64,000 nucleotides of DNA, from the NCBI RefSeq assembly GCF_029227915.1, contig NC_079880.1, positions 9,575,501 to 9,639,500 on the forward strand. Direction: 5' to 3'. Below the pieces are notes generated by a model. That model ran no database searches. It was not told the DNA's origin and saw only the letters and a list, made by a program, of their open reading frames with translations. Shown piece by piece: positions 11,908-22,449 of this stretch (the stretch's first letter is position 1; each line of letters starts with the position of its first letter). The position numbers and the translations under genes are program-made. The DNA comes from Hydractinia symbiolongicarpus (Eukaryota; Cnidaria; Hydrozoa; Anthoathecata; Hydractiniidae).

Positions 11908-14900
11908 CTCCAAGGTGCTCAAAGCACCGGTATACACAATGCTAAGCAAGATACGGGAAAACAACAATGTCTAGAAAGTCTGTTATCACATTTTATTTAA
12001 TTTTTCAAAATTAAAAATAATTGTGCCAATATATTTTCAAAAAAAAATCCAGCCAAACAAATTAGTGTGAAAAGCCTATTTCATTAATTTTAACAGTTTT
12101 GCAATATACATTGTTATATCTGATTATCTTAACTGTTATTTTTGTTGTTGAATTGTTTAATATATTTTTCTATTATTTGTTACTTTTTTTAGTAGTTAAG
12201 GAACACAAACAAGTGATTGATTAATTGCCTTGGTAACTTTAGTTTAATTTTCAAGGTCTTTGTGACGCTACAATTTTTAAAGTTTGTTTTCCTAAAAAAC
12301 TTCGTTCACTTTTTGTCGTTATTTTAATTATGTATGCAAAACCCTATTTACATATTTAAATGCATTTGCCTTTTTCCATTTTAATATCGAAAATTAGAGC
12401 TGTCTTCTTGTGCTTTGTTAACGCCTTGAATACCGATCGCAACACAAGTTCTTTTTCCTGATATAATTTTCAAGTGAAATTACACAATAGTCAACGATCA
12501 GTGTGATTCATCAAAATAAAATAAAAAAGAACCTTGTAAGCACTACTTATTAACTATTGAATTGTTAGAATGAGCTCATGCATGTGTTCCTTTTTTGTCT
12601 CACGCTCGCCTTTTAGGTTGGTAAAGAAGTAACACAGAGAGAAACTATAATGAGGACTTTGTGTATAGCTACGTTTGTTTTCTCCCACCTTTTATTAGCA
12701 ATTAAAATATTTTATTTTCACCATCAGACTGACAAACAAAGGATGATAACTTAAATGATAGCTTCGATGACAATTGCTTTGTTATACTGCCTTTACGTGT
12801 TAAGCTCTCTATCGTGAGTATAAAATAAGAAAGGTACGATTTGTTAGTTTATTCACCTTACTTCATTCATACCTCTTGTGGTTATCAAAAGTACATACTA
12901 GCTGTTTCCCGTGGAAGAATCCACTGTATTCTCATTTAAAATATGTAGCAGATATATGTCCATCAAAAAACAAACAATACAGCAGAACGCATCTTACATC
13001 TGCATTACTATATAAATGACCAAAAAAATTAAAGGTGTCCAACAACTGCAGTATATATGTGACATTTAAAATCTAAATCTACTAAAATTACTGCTCTGAC
13101 CATCTGACAAATGCGAAAATTATTCGGAAAGAAGTTTTCAAAATCATTTCAACATACATCTCACCCATAACATTTAAATCACTCAAAACGTCACATATAA
13201 ATATACAAAAAAAGCTGATCAATGTCAAACACAAATCTCTCTAATTGTATGTGTTAAAATCAGTTAGTTTATTGCAAACCCTGCTAAAGGTTGACACAAA
13301 ATGTGAAAAATAAACAATAAATTGTGCCAAGTAGAAATTCTTATCTAAGGTGTTAAAAAGGGATTGCAAGGATAAATTGTAATGCAATAAAAAGTTTTTT
13401 GATATAATGCATACGGTCCTTCCTCACCAAACTTATAAAGTATCAACAACTCGTAAAAGTATCAACAACAGTTTTATGTGATTACACACTTCCAGTAATT
13501 CAAAATCGTCAAACCAATGCTTTGGGGAAGCCAAACTTCTAAGTGATAGCAGTTTAGATTTATTAATGTAGGAAAACGCCCTCCACCCCGCTCCCTTCTT
13601 TTCTTACATTTTCTAGTCTGACTCAAACAGGCATTACCTTTGGAAACAACTTTTTTATAAACTTTTTCGATGTGCTTTGTGTATGACAGCTAGTTGTTAA
13701 TTTCATTGCACAGCAATTTTACATGTGTTAATTCCTTCAAAACAAACTTATTAATATGCAAAATAAGTTCAACATCATATTTTCCTCTACCTTTGAGGAC
13801 ACATTTATCTTCAAAAGCTTTTGATAGGACAATCAATACACAACCCACTACTTGGCCCACATCACGCTCTTCATGCCATTTTTATTTATGGATTATTAAG
13901 TGCTTTAATGATGTAAAGTTGACGTAACAATAATTCATTATCTCAGCTATGTTGTTATCAGTAATGATATTTTATTTTCAATTGGAGTTGTGACTCTTTC
14001 AGTGTATGCTTTTTTTTATTAAAGATTGTTTAAGATTCTATCAAAACTGTCATAATCTTAATCTTCTGCTTCATTGATATTCTCGATCATGTTATTCAGC
14101 TCAAAAGTAAATTGCTCTCTGTTGAATTTATGATAGGTTATAATCTTTAATTTATTTCATTCAACACAGTAACAGTGAATTGATGACAACGGATAAACCA
14201 GTTTCATGAACCGTTGTTTTCGCGAAGGTCTTCTTCTTACTTGTCCATATATGATCAATCGTAGTCCGATTGTTGACTAACTTGTAGCACGTCAAACCTT
14301 TCACGTTCATATTGAGATTAGTGTTAAACTAAACTTCTTGAACGAAGTTTCACACGTGTCAATATTTAAATCGCCTAATATTACAACGTTCTCATAAAGT
14401 AGCAACTAGAAGTTTCCAGTTGTTTTATGAATTTATGTGCGTTCTGCTTTATTAGCACCGACGAAGAACTATTTACTTGAAAGTAAAGTTTGGACCATTA
14501 GACGTAGGTATTAGGATAGAAAATATAGTAGTTGCAAAACATATAAAAAATAAAGATATTTAGCAAAACAATTTAACGTCAATTCAAATATTTATTGCGA
14601 AACTCTTTTTAAGAGTTTTTATTGGTGAACAATAACATTTTGTTCGTATTCTGCCTCTGCTTTATGATAAGGAAAACGAGAAATTAATTTAGAATTCAAT
14701 CGATTTAAATTTAATTAAAATTTGAAGACAGGTGCGAGGTACTAAGGACTTAAACGAAAAATAGTAAGAAATACTACACGTTGTGCATGCGAAGCAACAG
14801 CAGGGTGCAAGAAAAAAAGTTTAAAATAGATTCGAGGATAGGTTGAAAAGAACTTGTAGGTTCATCGGTTTGATGTTAAAAGAGTAGTAGATTCAAGATT

Positions 14901-15377
14901 TTTTATAATTCGAATTTTAAATTAAAACCAAGTTACCCTAACTGTAGCTTCTTGAGTTGTTTCTTTTATTATTACAGATAAGCACCTGTAGCCACGATCA
15001 AACTTTCTTTGTTCTGTTTACATCTTCTATTTAAATTTTCATCTTTTGCTGCTCCTTTTCTTTCACAACTAGTGTCTCATCCCATTTTCAAGCTTTATAA
15101 TATTTTAATTTGACTTTTACATAAATCCACATGACACATAAAGGTTTTTGCGACACCATACTGCAAGCTGTAAATTCTATTTAAAACGTTTCTTTTAAAT
15201 GATTTTGTATCTCATTATGCCTGATTGTTGTAAAATTCGAAATCTCAGCGTGCAATGTTTGTCAATGGAAACCTTTTAAATGTAGAGAGTTTTAAGAATT
15301 CAGAATATTATCTACATAGCAGAGTTTAAAAGAGCTACTCGAAGTCATACTCTTAGGATTGATTACGACAAGACAAG
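11908..15377. other. No gene seen
   Basis: A+T-rich sequence without a supportable exon. At 12908-12924 there is a CCCGTGGAAGAATCCAC block matching the inverse of the one at 2005-2025. The 3' end must hold the promoter and 5' untranslated region of the GPCR gene at 15378. Confidence 0.45.
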
Positions 15378-17618
15378 ATGATTTGGTTTTCATGTGTTTC
15401 TTTTGTAATGATATTTGCAAGCTCCACAATTCAGCATTGCAATATTCAAGTAAAAGAACCAATTATTGGCACAGATTATTTTTATATTTCTTTATATCCT
15501 TTTTCCTACGACGAAAAACTGTACCAAGAAATTCGGAACGAAAGTGCAACACCAACTAAACCCCTCGGACTTTTAGAATATTTTGTTTGTAATGACATCG
15601 AGCAAATGCAGAAGATTGTGTTAACACTGTTGTTGGATAAAAGGTTTATTCAAAAGAACGGGAAGTCAAATATTTACATTATTGAATCTCATTTACCGCA
15701 ATACATGACATTACAAGTAGCAAGCATGGTTTTGCCTTTCCAATTGACTGTAAGGATTATGAGCAAAGGAGAAGATACGATAGATCCTAAGCGATACCCT
15801 AATATTAATCAATTATTAGTTAACACATACAGTGAACAGGTTATTTCTATTATCAAAGCCTTTAATTTAAACAATATAGCCTTCATAGCTTTGACTCATA
15901 ATGAAAGAGACACAGCCTATAAAAGCGTTTGGGATGATTTATTGCAGAAAGATTTAGGACTCTGTGTTGAACGATACAATGTTGATTACGAAGACACGAA
16001 CCGAATGAAGGAAGTCATTGAAGCAATTAAATCCAAGGAAGAACAAAAAATAATTTTGTGTTACACATCCACAGGAGAAAATAAAAATAAGTTCTTCAAA
16101 CTTGTAAACATTTCACATCAACTAGGGTTATCAGGACGAAACTGGATTTGGAATTATTATTATCCTTCAGTTGGAACTTTGTATAACGTCGCCGTCGGTG
16201 CTAGTGATGGAGCCATAGTTCTCAGAGGTGGTGTGAATCGTGGATATGACATATCAAATACAGCCTATATACTAGAATTGTCTAGTGCATATGCATTTGC
16301 TGCAGATATGCTACTGAGTGTTTTACCTTTCTCCGCCTTAAAGTCATCTTTAAAAAAAGATCAAAGGGGGTTTAATTGCTTCTACCACAATACGAGTACT
16401 GGGAAATCTAGTGCGTTTAAAATAAATGAAAGATTGTATCGGACATGTGAAAGATTTGATATTACAAATTATCCATTAAAAGTACATTGGGGCAGCCAAC
16501 TCTCTGGTCCACCAAAAACACAATGCCCAAAACGTCACTGTCCGGCGGGATATCGCCCGATTCTTACGATACTTTTTGACAATAAGGAAAACGGTCGCAA
16601 ATTTTGGAAATGTATTCCATGCGAAAAAGGAAGCATCAAAACGAAATATGGATCAGGAAAATGCACGAAATGTTCTGGATTGTTGGTGTCAAATATAGAG
16701 AGAACCCAATGTTACGACCCATATCGCAACATCTACTTTTCATACAATAGTACGCAAGGTATTGCTGTTTCTACATTTTCAGCAGTAGGAGCCGTCTTAA
16801 ATGTCATTATTGTTTACACATTTTATAAATATCGGACAACTCCAATCATAAAATCCGCCAATACAAGACTTTCTGCAATTCAACAAGGTTGTCATTTAAT
16901 ACTGTTCCTCATCACGCCTGTGGTTTTTGTGGGCGAACCAGTTTTAATTAAATGTCAAACCAGGCATATATTTGTTGGTCTTTTCTTTACAATAGTATGT
17001 TCACTGATATTTATTAGAACTCAGAAGCTAATGTTTATCTTTAATTCCCATCTGAGAGTTTCCAAGCAAGAAAGATATGTTGCGACACTAATTGATTTGT
17101 TTTGGGCTTTGCTATTTGTTTCCGTACAGGTGATAATAGCAATGTTTATGTTATCGTATTCACCGGCAATCGTTTTAGAATCTCTTGATCAAAAAACTTT
17201 GGTGAGGAATTTGTACTGTAACACTGGTGTTCATTTGAACCTGCAGCATTTGTGTTGCGTTATTATCATGTTAATTGTTGTTGTTCAAGGATTAAGAGCA
17301 TGGAAGTTGCCATCGTTTTTTAACGACACAAAGTATATTACAATGGCCAACTTATTGTCAATTCTCATGTCAGCTTGCATGATACCTTTGTATTACAGTG
17401 CTACGAATCCCATTACACAAGTCTTCTTACAGGTTATGTTGATATTGAGCTGCAACATTACACTTCTAATCGTAATGTATGGAAACAAAGTCTACACGGT
17501 CTGTTTTAAATCGGAGAAAAACACATCGGCTGCATTTCGAAAAAAGATGCAAGAACATGCGAAAGAGAAAATAAACTCATCGATTAATGAACGGAAAAGA
17601 AACCTGAACTTACAATAA
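15378..17618 (+). CDS. Class C G-protein-coupled receptor (mGluR/GABA-B/CaSR superfamily), intronless
   Basis: This is an intact 746-residue frame. The first 20 or so residues (MIWFSCVSFVMIFASS) form a signal peptide, which fixes the start. Residues of about 25-375 resemble a ligand-binding periplasmic-fold ectodomain. A cysteine-rich NCD3G-type linker follows at about 380-445 (CPKRHCPAGY, WKCIPCEKG, CTKCSG, QCYDPY). Seven membrane segments lie at about 461-486, 497-519, 528-553, 570-592, 621-642, 653-675 and 681-708. Class C hallmarks are present: IIKSANTRLS entering TM2, IFIRTQKLMFIF at TM3 and extracellular-loop cysteines (KCQT, LYCNTG). The tail is short and basic. AATAAA signals lie just past the stop. 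The ligand cannot be told from sequence. Lack of introns suggests a retrocopy or a lineage-specific single-exon family. Confidence 0.93.
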   Translation: MIWFSCVSFVMIFASSTIQHCNIQVKEPIIGTDYFYISLYPFSYDEKLYQEIRNESATPTKPLGLLEYFVCNDIEQMQKIVLTLLLDKRFIQKNGKSNIYIIESHLPQYMTLQVASMVLPFQLTVRIMSKGEDTIDPKRYPNINQLLVNTYSEQVISIIKAFNLNNIAFIALTHNERDTAYKSVWDDLLQKDLGLCVERYNVDYEDTNRMKEVIEAIKSKEEQKIILCYTSTGENKNKFFKLVNISHQLGLSGRNWIWNYYYPSVGTLYNVAVGASDGAIVLRGGVNRGYDISNTAYILELSSAYAFAADMLLSVLPFSALKSSLKKDQRGFNCFYHNTSTGKSSAFKINERLYRTCERFDITNYPLKVHWGSQLSGPPKTQCPKRHCPAGYRPILTILFDNKENGRKFWKCIPCEKGSIKTKYGSGKCTKCSGLLVSNIERTQCYDPYRNIYFSYNSTQGIAVSTFSAVGAVLNVIIVYTFYKYRTTPIIKSANTRLSAIQQGCHLILFLITPVVFVGEPVLIKCQTRHIFVGLFFTIVCSLIFIRTQKLMFIFNSHLRVSKQERYVATLIDLFWALLFVSVQVIIAMFMLSYSPAIVLESLDQKTLVRNLYCNTGVHLNLQHLCCVIIMLIVVVQGLRAWKLPSFFNDTKYITMANLLSILMSACMIPLYYSATNPITQVFLQVMLILSCNITLLIVMYGNKVYTVCFKSEKNTSAAFRKKMQEHAKEKINSSINERKRNLNLQ

Positions 17619-20390
17619 ACTTTCTATAATAAACCTCGATAAAGCATTTTGGAGACGGGACAGAAATGAAGAATAAACTTCATTGTAATATCAAGAACAA
17701 GAGGTTACAGTTGTCATAAAGACAAAATAATTTTCCTAAGTGCTACATTAAAAGTTTTTTTTTCTGGAACAGAAAATCGAAGGAAAGAATTTCTGATAGT
17801 AATTTTCTATTTATTTGTTGTAATGTATGGGATTAGAACACAATACTCTGAGCGAGTAAGAGTTTTCGCTATAAACCAATTGACAAAACATTCACAAAAA
17901 TATGGTATTGCGCATTTATGTCAAATTTTACTGTTGTGTTTGAACTTTAGAGAGCTCTTTCAACGAAGGAGAATCTTTATTGCGATCAACGTACAACCTC
18001 CAGTGCCTCTTTCTTTTTAATATTTTGAAGGACAATGTATATGCTCATTGACCTTGTTTCATAAGATTGCTAATAATACGAAACGACGAATTTTGATTAG
18101 GTATCTCTTAGAATCATACGGTGAAACTTCAAAATTTTTAATCTTTCTGGAAATGGTTTTGACGTTTTTCATGCAATTATTTCCCGTTGTTTTAAATATC
18201 TTTGCTACATACATTCCAATGATCGTGTAATAATCCAGTCTACGACCTGAAAAGATGCGGAAGAATTCGGAATCTTGGGGTGCTGACGTCGGCAAAAGTT
18301 AACATGTTTATGATTTTTAATGTAACCAAATAACGTAACTTTTAAGTCCGCTGTTCACACTGCGAATAACCTTTCGCAATTTCGAAGTGCATGTTACTTA
18401 TAACTATAAAAACGACTTTTTCAATTGCTTGCGGCTACGACATTTAAAATTCCAGCGTCCTTTGCATTAATTTATGTTCCGGATTGATGATATTATTCTA
18501 ATCCATGCGTTTCTAAATTTTTTCAATTCTAGAAAATAAATGTTTAGAATTGTAATTTTTGCATCAAACCATATTATGCTGCATCAAGTAATATAGACAA
18601 CCCTTTAATTCTTTCATAGAAGATAAACTCGAGAGGACAACATTTAAAGAAAGAAAATCAAGCAAATTACCGTAGTTTTGTCCAAGTCTTTTATTGCATA
18701 CAATAACAGAAAGAAAATTAGTATAAAGGTTTTAGAAAAGATTGCATCCTATAACCTTATTGGAAAAAAAGAGACAAAAAGTGACTAAATGTTTTCTAAA
18801 TGACTAATATTTTTCCCCACTAAATTTTGGCAATTTTTTTTAACTAACTAAATTTTTTTACCGACCACCATTTTTTGCTGGCTTTTCCTTTTTTCTATTC
18901 ATTTTTATTTTTCGCTCAATTTTTAAATCAGTATCTATGAAACCATAATAGTAATAAACAGAACACGAAGCCAAGTAGTAGTCCCTACGCTAATCTTTTT
19001 TCTAAATAAGTTTAAAGTGTAGCGTAGCAGAGGGAAAAAAAGAACGAAGCAGAGGTTGAGGAATAAAACAGAGAAATTGTTTAATTATAAGAAAATGAAA
19101 AAGAAACCTTTTAAATTGTCTGATTTATATAGTTCTCATTGTCCTCTCCTTTCAGTTTTTATTGAAAGAGAACAAAGTTTGAAAATCTAAATTGTTGTGG
19201 TCATTTTTAATCCAGTAATTAAAAATTTAGTCGGCAAAATGTGACTAAATTATGTTAAAGTGACTATTATATTTTATGGCCACTATTACTGCTCCGACCT
19301 TTGCTTTTGGGGGCAAAGATAACACGTCAGTTAAGCGCAATATTAATTTTTCGTTACCGATTCACCTTCGCCTCCATGCCTCCACATCAAGTTGCAACAA
19401 CCTTCACTTCTTTAAAATACCTTTGATTGCAATCTGTAAACAAAACAAGCTCTATGGACACTGTTATCTTATTGGCTAACTTCTTGACGTTACATTACGC
19501 AAATATAGGCCACAAACACTCATTTCTCTGACTAAATTTTGTTTTTGTTTGCGATTTCTGTAATCCTTCTTTTTAATTTTTGGGTCAGGAAATATTTGTA
19601 AATTTCAACGGTTTGTTGCTTGCTCTATCTTAACAAAGCTATAACAGCCTCTGGTAAAGCATACCGTTAAAGTTCCATTAACCATCCCGGCGCTTAATCG
19701 AGAGAGGTGGCAAATAAAGAGGGGTGCTTATTAAAAAAAGTCTCATTCTCGCGTGGTATAAAAGCTTTCTTTTTTGGAAGCTATAATGAATGTAAAGTAC
19801 AAGAACAGAAAATATATAAGTAGCAGGAAAAATAGCATGACCCTGAGTGTAATTATTTTGGGTTAGAATTTCTCAACATCAATGAGATAATAACAAACTG
19901 GTTAAACGAAAAACAAATATACACATTTTGACATAAAATCTCACACTGTGGAAAATTTTAACAAAAATTAGTTTTTTTTAAAAAATTTCAAAATATTTAA
20001 CAGCGCCTCATTTGGCTCGGTAATTTATTCTAATAACTGATCCTAAGCGCTTATTTGAGAGGTGGGTACATGGTAAATACTATTAAAAATACGATAAGTA
20101 TCGCTGTGTATTTAATTCCTAAAATTATTTGATAAAATGTTTTTTACGGGTAGATAATTCTTGTATATGTTTAATACGCTTGTACACGTATCTTTTCTTA
20201 AAGCAACTTGACTTTCGGCCTAAAAAGCCATTTAACTTAACAGAATAGCTGTATATCAGTTTCTAAGAACAAAATCTTGAAAAAATCTACTAAGAGTTAC
20301 TCAAAGTTACTCACAATTTTTATTCGATGTCAAATTCCTACTAATTACACACAGCTTATAGTCATTTGATTTAAAACGATGAAAATGAAT
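17619..20390. other. GPCR 3' region, then no gene seen
   Basis: AATAAA sequences near 17628 and 17673 are candidate poly(A) signals for the GPCR. The remaining 2.7 kb is A+T-rich with no supported gene. Confidence 0.45.
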
Positions 20391-20519
20391 TGATATCTTT
20401 GTTGTTAACATCAAATAAACTAGAATTCAGCATAGTTACTATAAACTGGTTGTTTATAAAAGTACGTGCAGATTATACTATCTAGATTTGCTACCTGTCT
20501 TGCATTAGCAAAAGACTTA

Positions 20520-21068
20520 CCTTAATTCTATGAAATTAACGAGTGATGAAATTAACGCGGTTTCGCGTTAATTTAATAACTGTTAATTAAATACAGGGTT
20601 AATTTAAAGAGTGTTAATTTCATGACTTGTTTATTAAAATACTGTTAATTTGGTGACGTTTTTATAATATATAAAAAGCTAAAAAACATAAATATACAAT
20701 TTTTTTTACAAATTTTCTACTTTTTTCACCTCATCGGACGATAGCTCAACGGTGTGCTCTTTCTCAGCGATCTTTTTTATAATAGCTTTTGTATAATTTT
20801 TATACTCTGATTCAAGTGGAAAATTAACTGGCAGCATTTTTTCTTCAAATTTTTATCGATTTCCAAATCGCCTTAAATTAGAGAAGCCCCGCTTCACTAT
20901 CGTGGTTTTCACTGTTGCCGTAATTTTTGCGTCGTGTGATATCGCATATTCTCAAATTCTTGTTAATTAAATGCCTTTTTTAAATTAATTTTATTGAACG
21001 GCGTTAATATCATGACGGTTAATTTAATTCGCGTTAATTTCTTGACTCGTTAATTTCATGGAATAAGG
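20520..21068. mobile_element. 549 bp MITE with TA target duplication
   Basis: The termini are CCTTAATTCTATGAAATTAA on the left and, inverted, CCTTATTCCATGAAATTAAC on the right, flanked by TA at 20518-20519 and 21069-21070. The other arm of the duplication shows the uninterrupted site AGACTTATTCAATCC with one TA (27629-27630), so both boundaries are directly supported. The interior repeats GTTAATTTCATGA-like words many times near both ends. TA target sites suggest Tc1/mariner-type mobilisation, but no transposase is encoded. Confidence 0.85.
20706..20837 (-). other. 43-codon reading frame inside the MITE
   Basis: An ATG frame on the minus strand runs to TAA at 20706 and encodes a charged peptide (starting MLPVNFPLESEYKNY, with KKIAEKEHTVELSSDEVKK). 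The composition is more protein-like than the surrounding A+T-rich sequence. It could be the end of a former transposase, a captured host exon or chance. I do not recognise it. Confidence 0.25.
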
Positions 21069-21654
21069 TATTCAATCCTTCTTTTAAGAAGGCAACGTGT
21101 CAACACCTATTTTCAGTTAAAATAGCACTTTTTACTTAGTCTGATAACAAAGATTTTATGGTAAGATTAAGATTGGGCTGAAAATTTTGCTTTATTCATT
21201 CCAAACGTCAACACGTAAATTTTTAACAGAAACTATTTAATTCTTATGTTACTATTTCCCCATAATTAAACTAGTTAATTAAGCATTATGGATACTCAAG
21301 TTTCACTTCCTTATTCTTAATTTCTTTTTTTATGGTAGATTTTTTAATGGTGTTTTTTACCTTTCTTAAAATGATAGAGTTTTAATGTTATTAATAATAT
21401 GTAATATGCACATCTAACGTCATTAGATATGTTATTTCTGGATCGCAACACTTCATGTTACTGCTTTTGGTAAAATAAACATTTATAGACGACGAAGTCG
21501 ATAACTAGGGTACAAAAGTAATAGAAAAACATACACCGAACTTTTTTGTTTCAGGAAATTGTGACTTTATATTCGCACACAGCTACAGAAACAAAATTTA
21601 ACAATATTTGTATTTTGTTATTACAAAATGTTAGGTTACAATTTTCGGTTACAA

Positions 21655-21891
21655 ACGTCGCACTTGCCATCAACATCTCCACAGAAAGCAACGTCTGTGA
21701 CATATCTTTACATGTTTATATCGACATTGTTTTGGTGCGCCACCTACCTTTTTTGATAATTTAGGCATTCACAATTACACTTTAGTCTTTGATATTCTTC
21801 TCCTCCTTCTTCTTGAAGCTTCACCATAGTCAAATTGCAAGAATAGTAACAAGAAGAAGGTAACACAGGTAATGATAAGAATTTTTTTCAT
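21655..21891 (-). pseudogene. Basic cysteine-rich peptide relic, copy p1
   Basis: An ATG at 21891 opens a good signal peptide (MKKILIITCVTFFLLLFLQF) followed by an Arg run. The frame stops at TAA where the sister copy at 28.4 kb has a Gln codon, and at a second TGA three codons... later in the same frame. Beyond these, the peptide region is recognisable with four cysteines at sister spacing (CRYKHVKICHRRC). A 12-base deletion relative to the sister then removes a Cys segment and creates another TGA. The conserved downstream WQVRR-type end is still visible in the DNA. It is clearly broken and lies in arm A1. Confidence 0.7.
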
Positions 21892-22449
21892 CGTGTTTCA
21901 TGTAACTTTATTGTACAATTTTAAAATTCTTCAGGCACGGCTTGTTAAGAAGTTGATTTTCGTTTGTTAAATTGATCTATCATTTTCACTAAAAGCGCTG
22001 AAATTAATGCTGCCGTATCAAATTAGAAATAAAAATGACATGATTGATATTTTATGGTGAACGTTGCAACCTGTTAAGTTTGTTTTGTGTACCTTTCATT
22101 ATTACTTGGAAAGGAAGAAGCAGAATTAGTGTGTTCGAAAATGAATCAATTTGATTGGTTAGAATTAACTTCATAGCGGAAATTGTTTTTTGGTATTGTT
22201 TTGAAACCATGGCCACTCCAGTTATATTTGAAGTCGTGGCATAAAATATAAAATCACACGGAAAAAAGTTTGTAAGCGCGAAAGAGAAATAAAATCATAT
22301 CTACTGTACTCCTAACTTAATGTGTATCTGTAACTACTAGCTATAGTCACATGATACTTCTTATTCTCCTCTTTTCAAGTAGAACATCGCCTATATTAAT
22401 AGGCTACTTCCTTGTTTTTTTCTGTAACAGGCAAAGTGTTCATTTTTCT

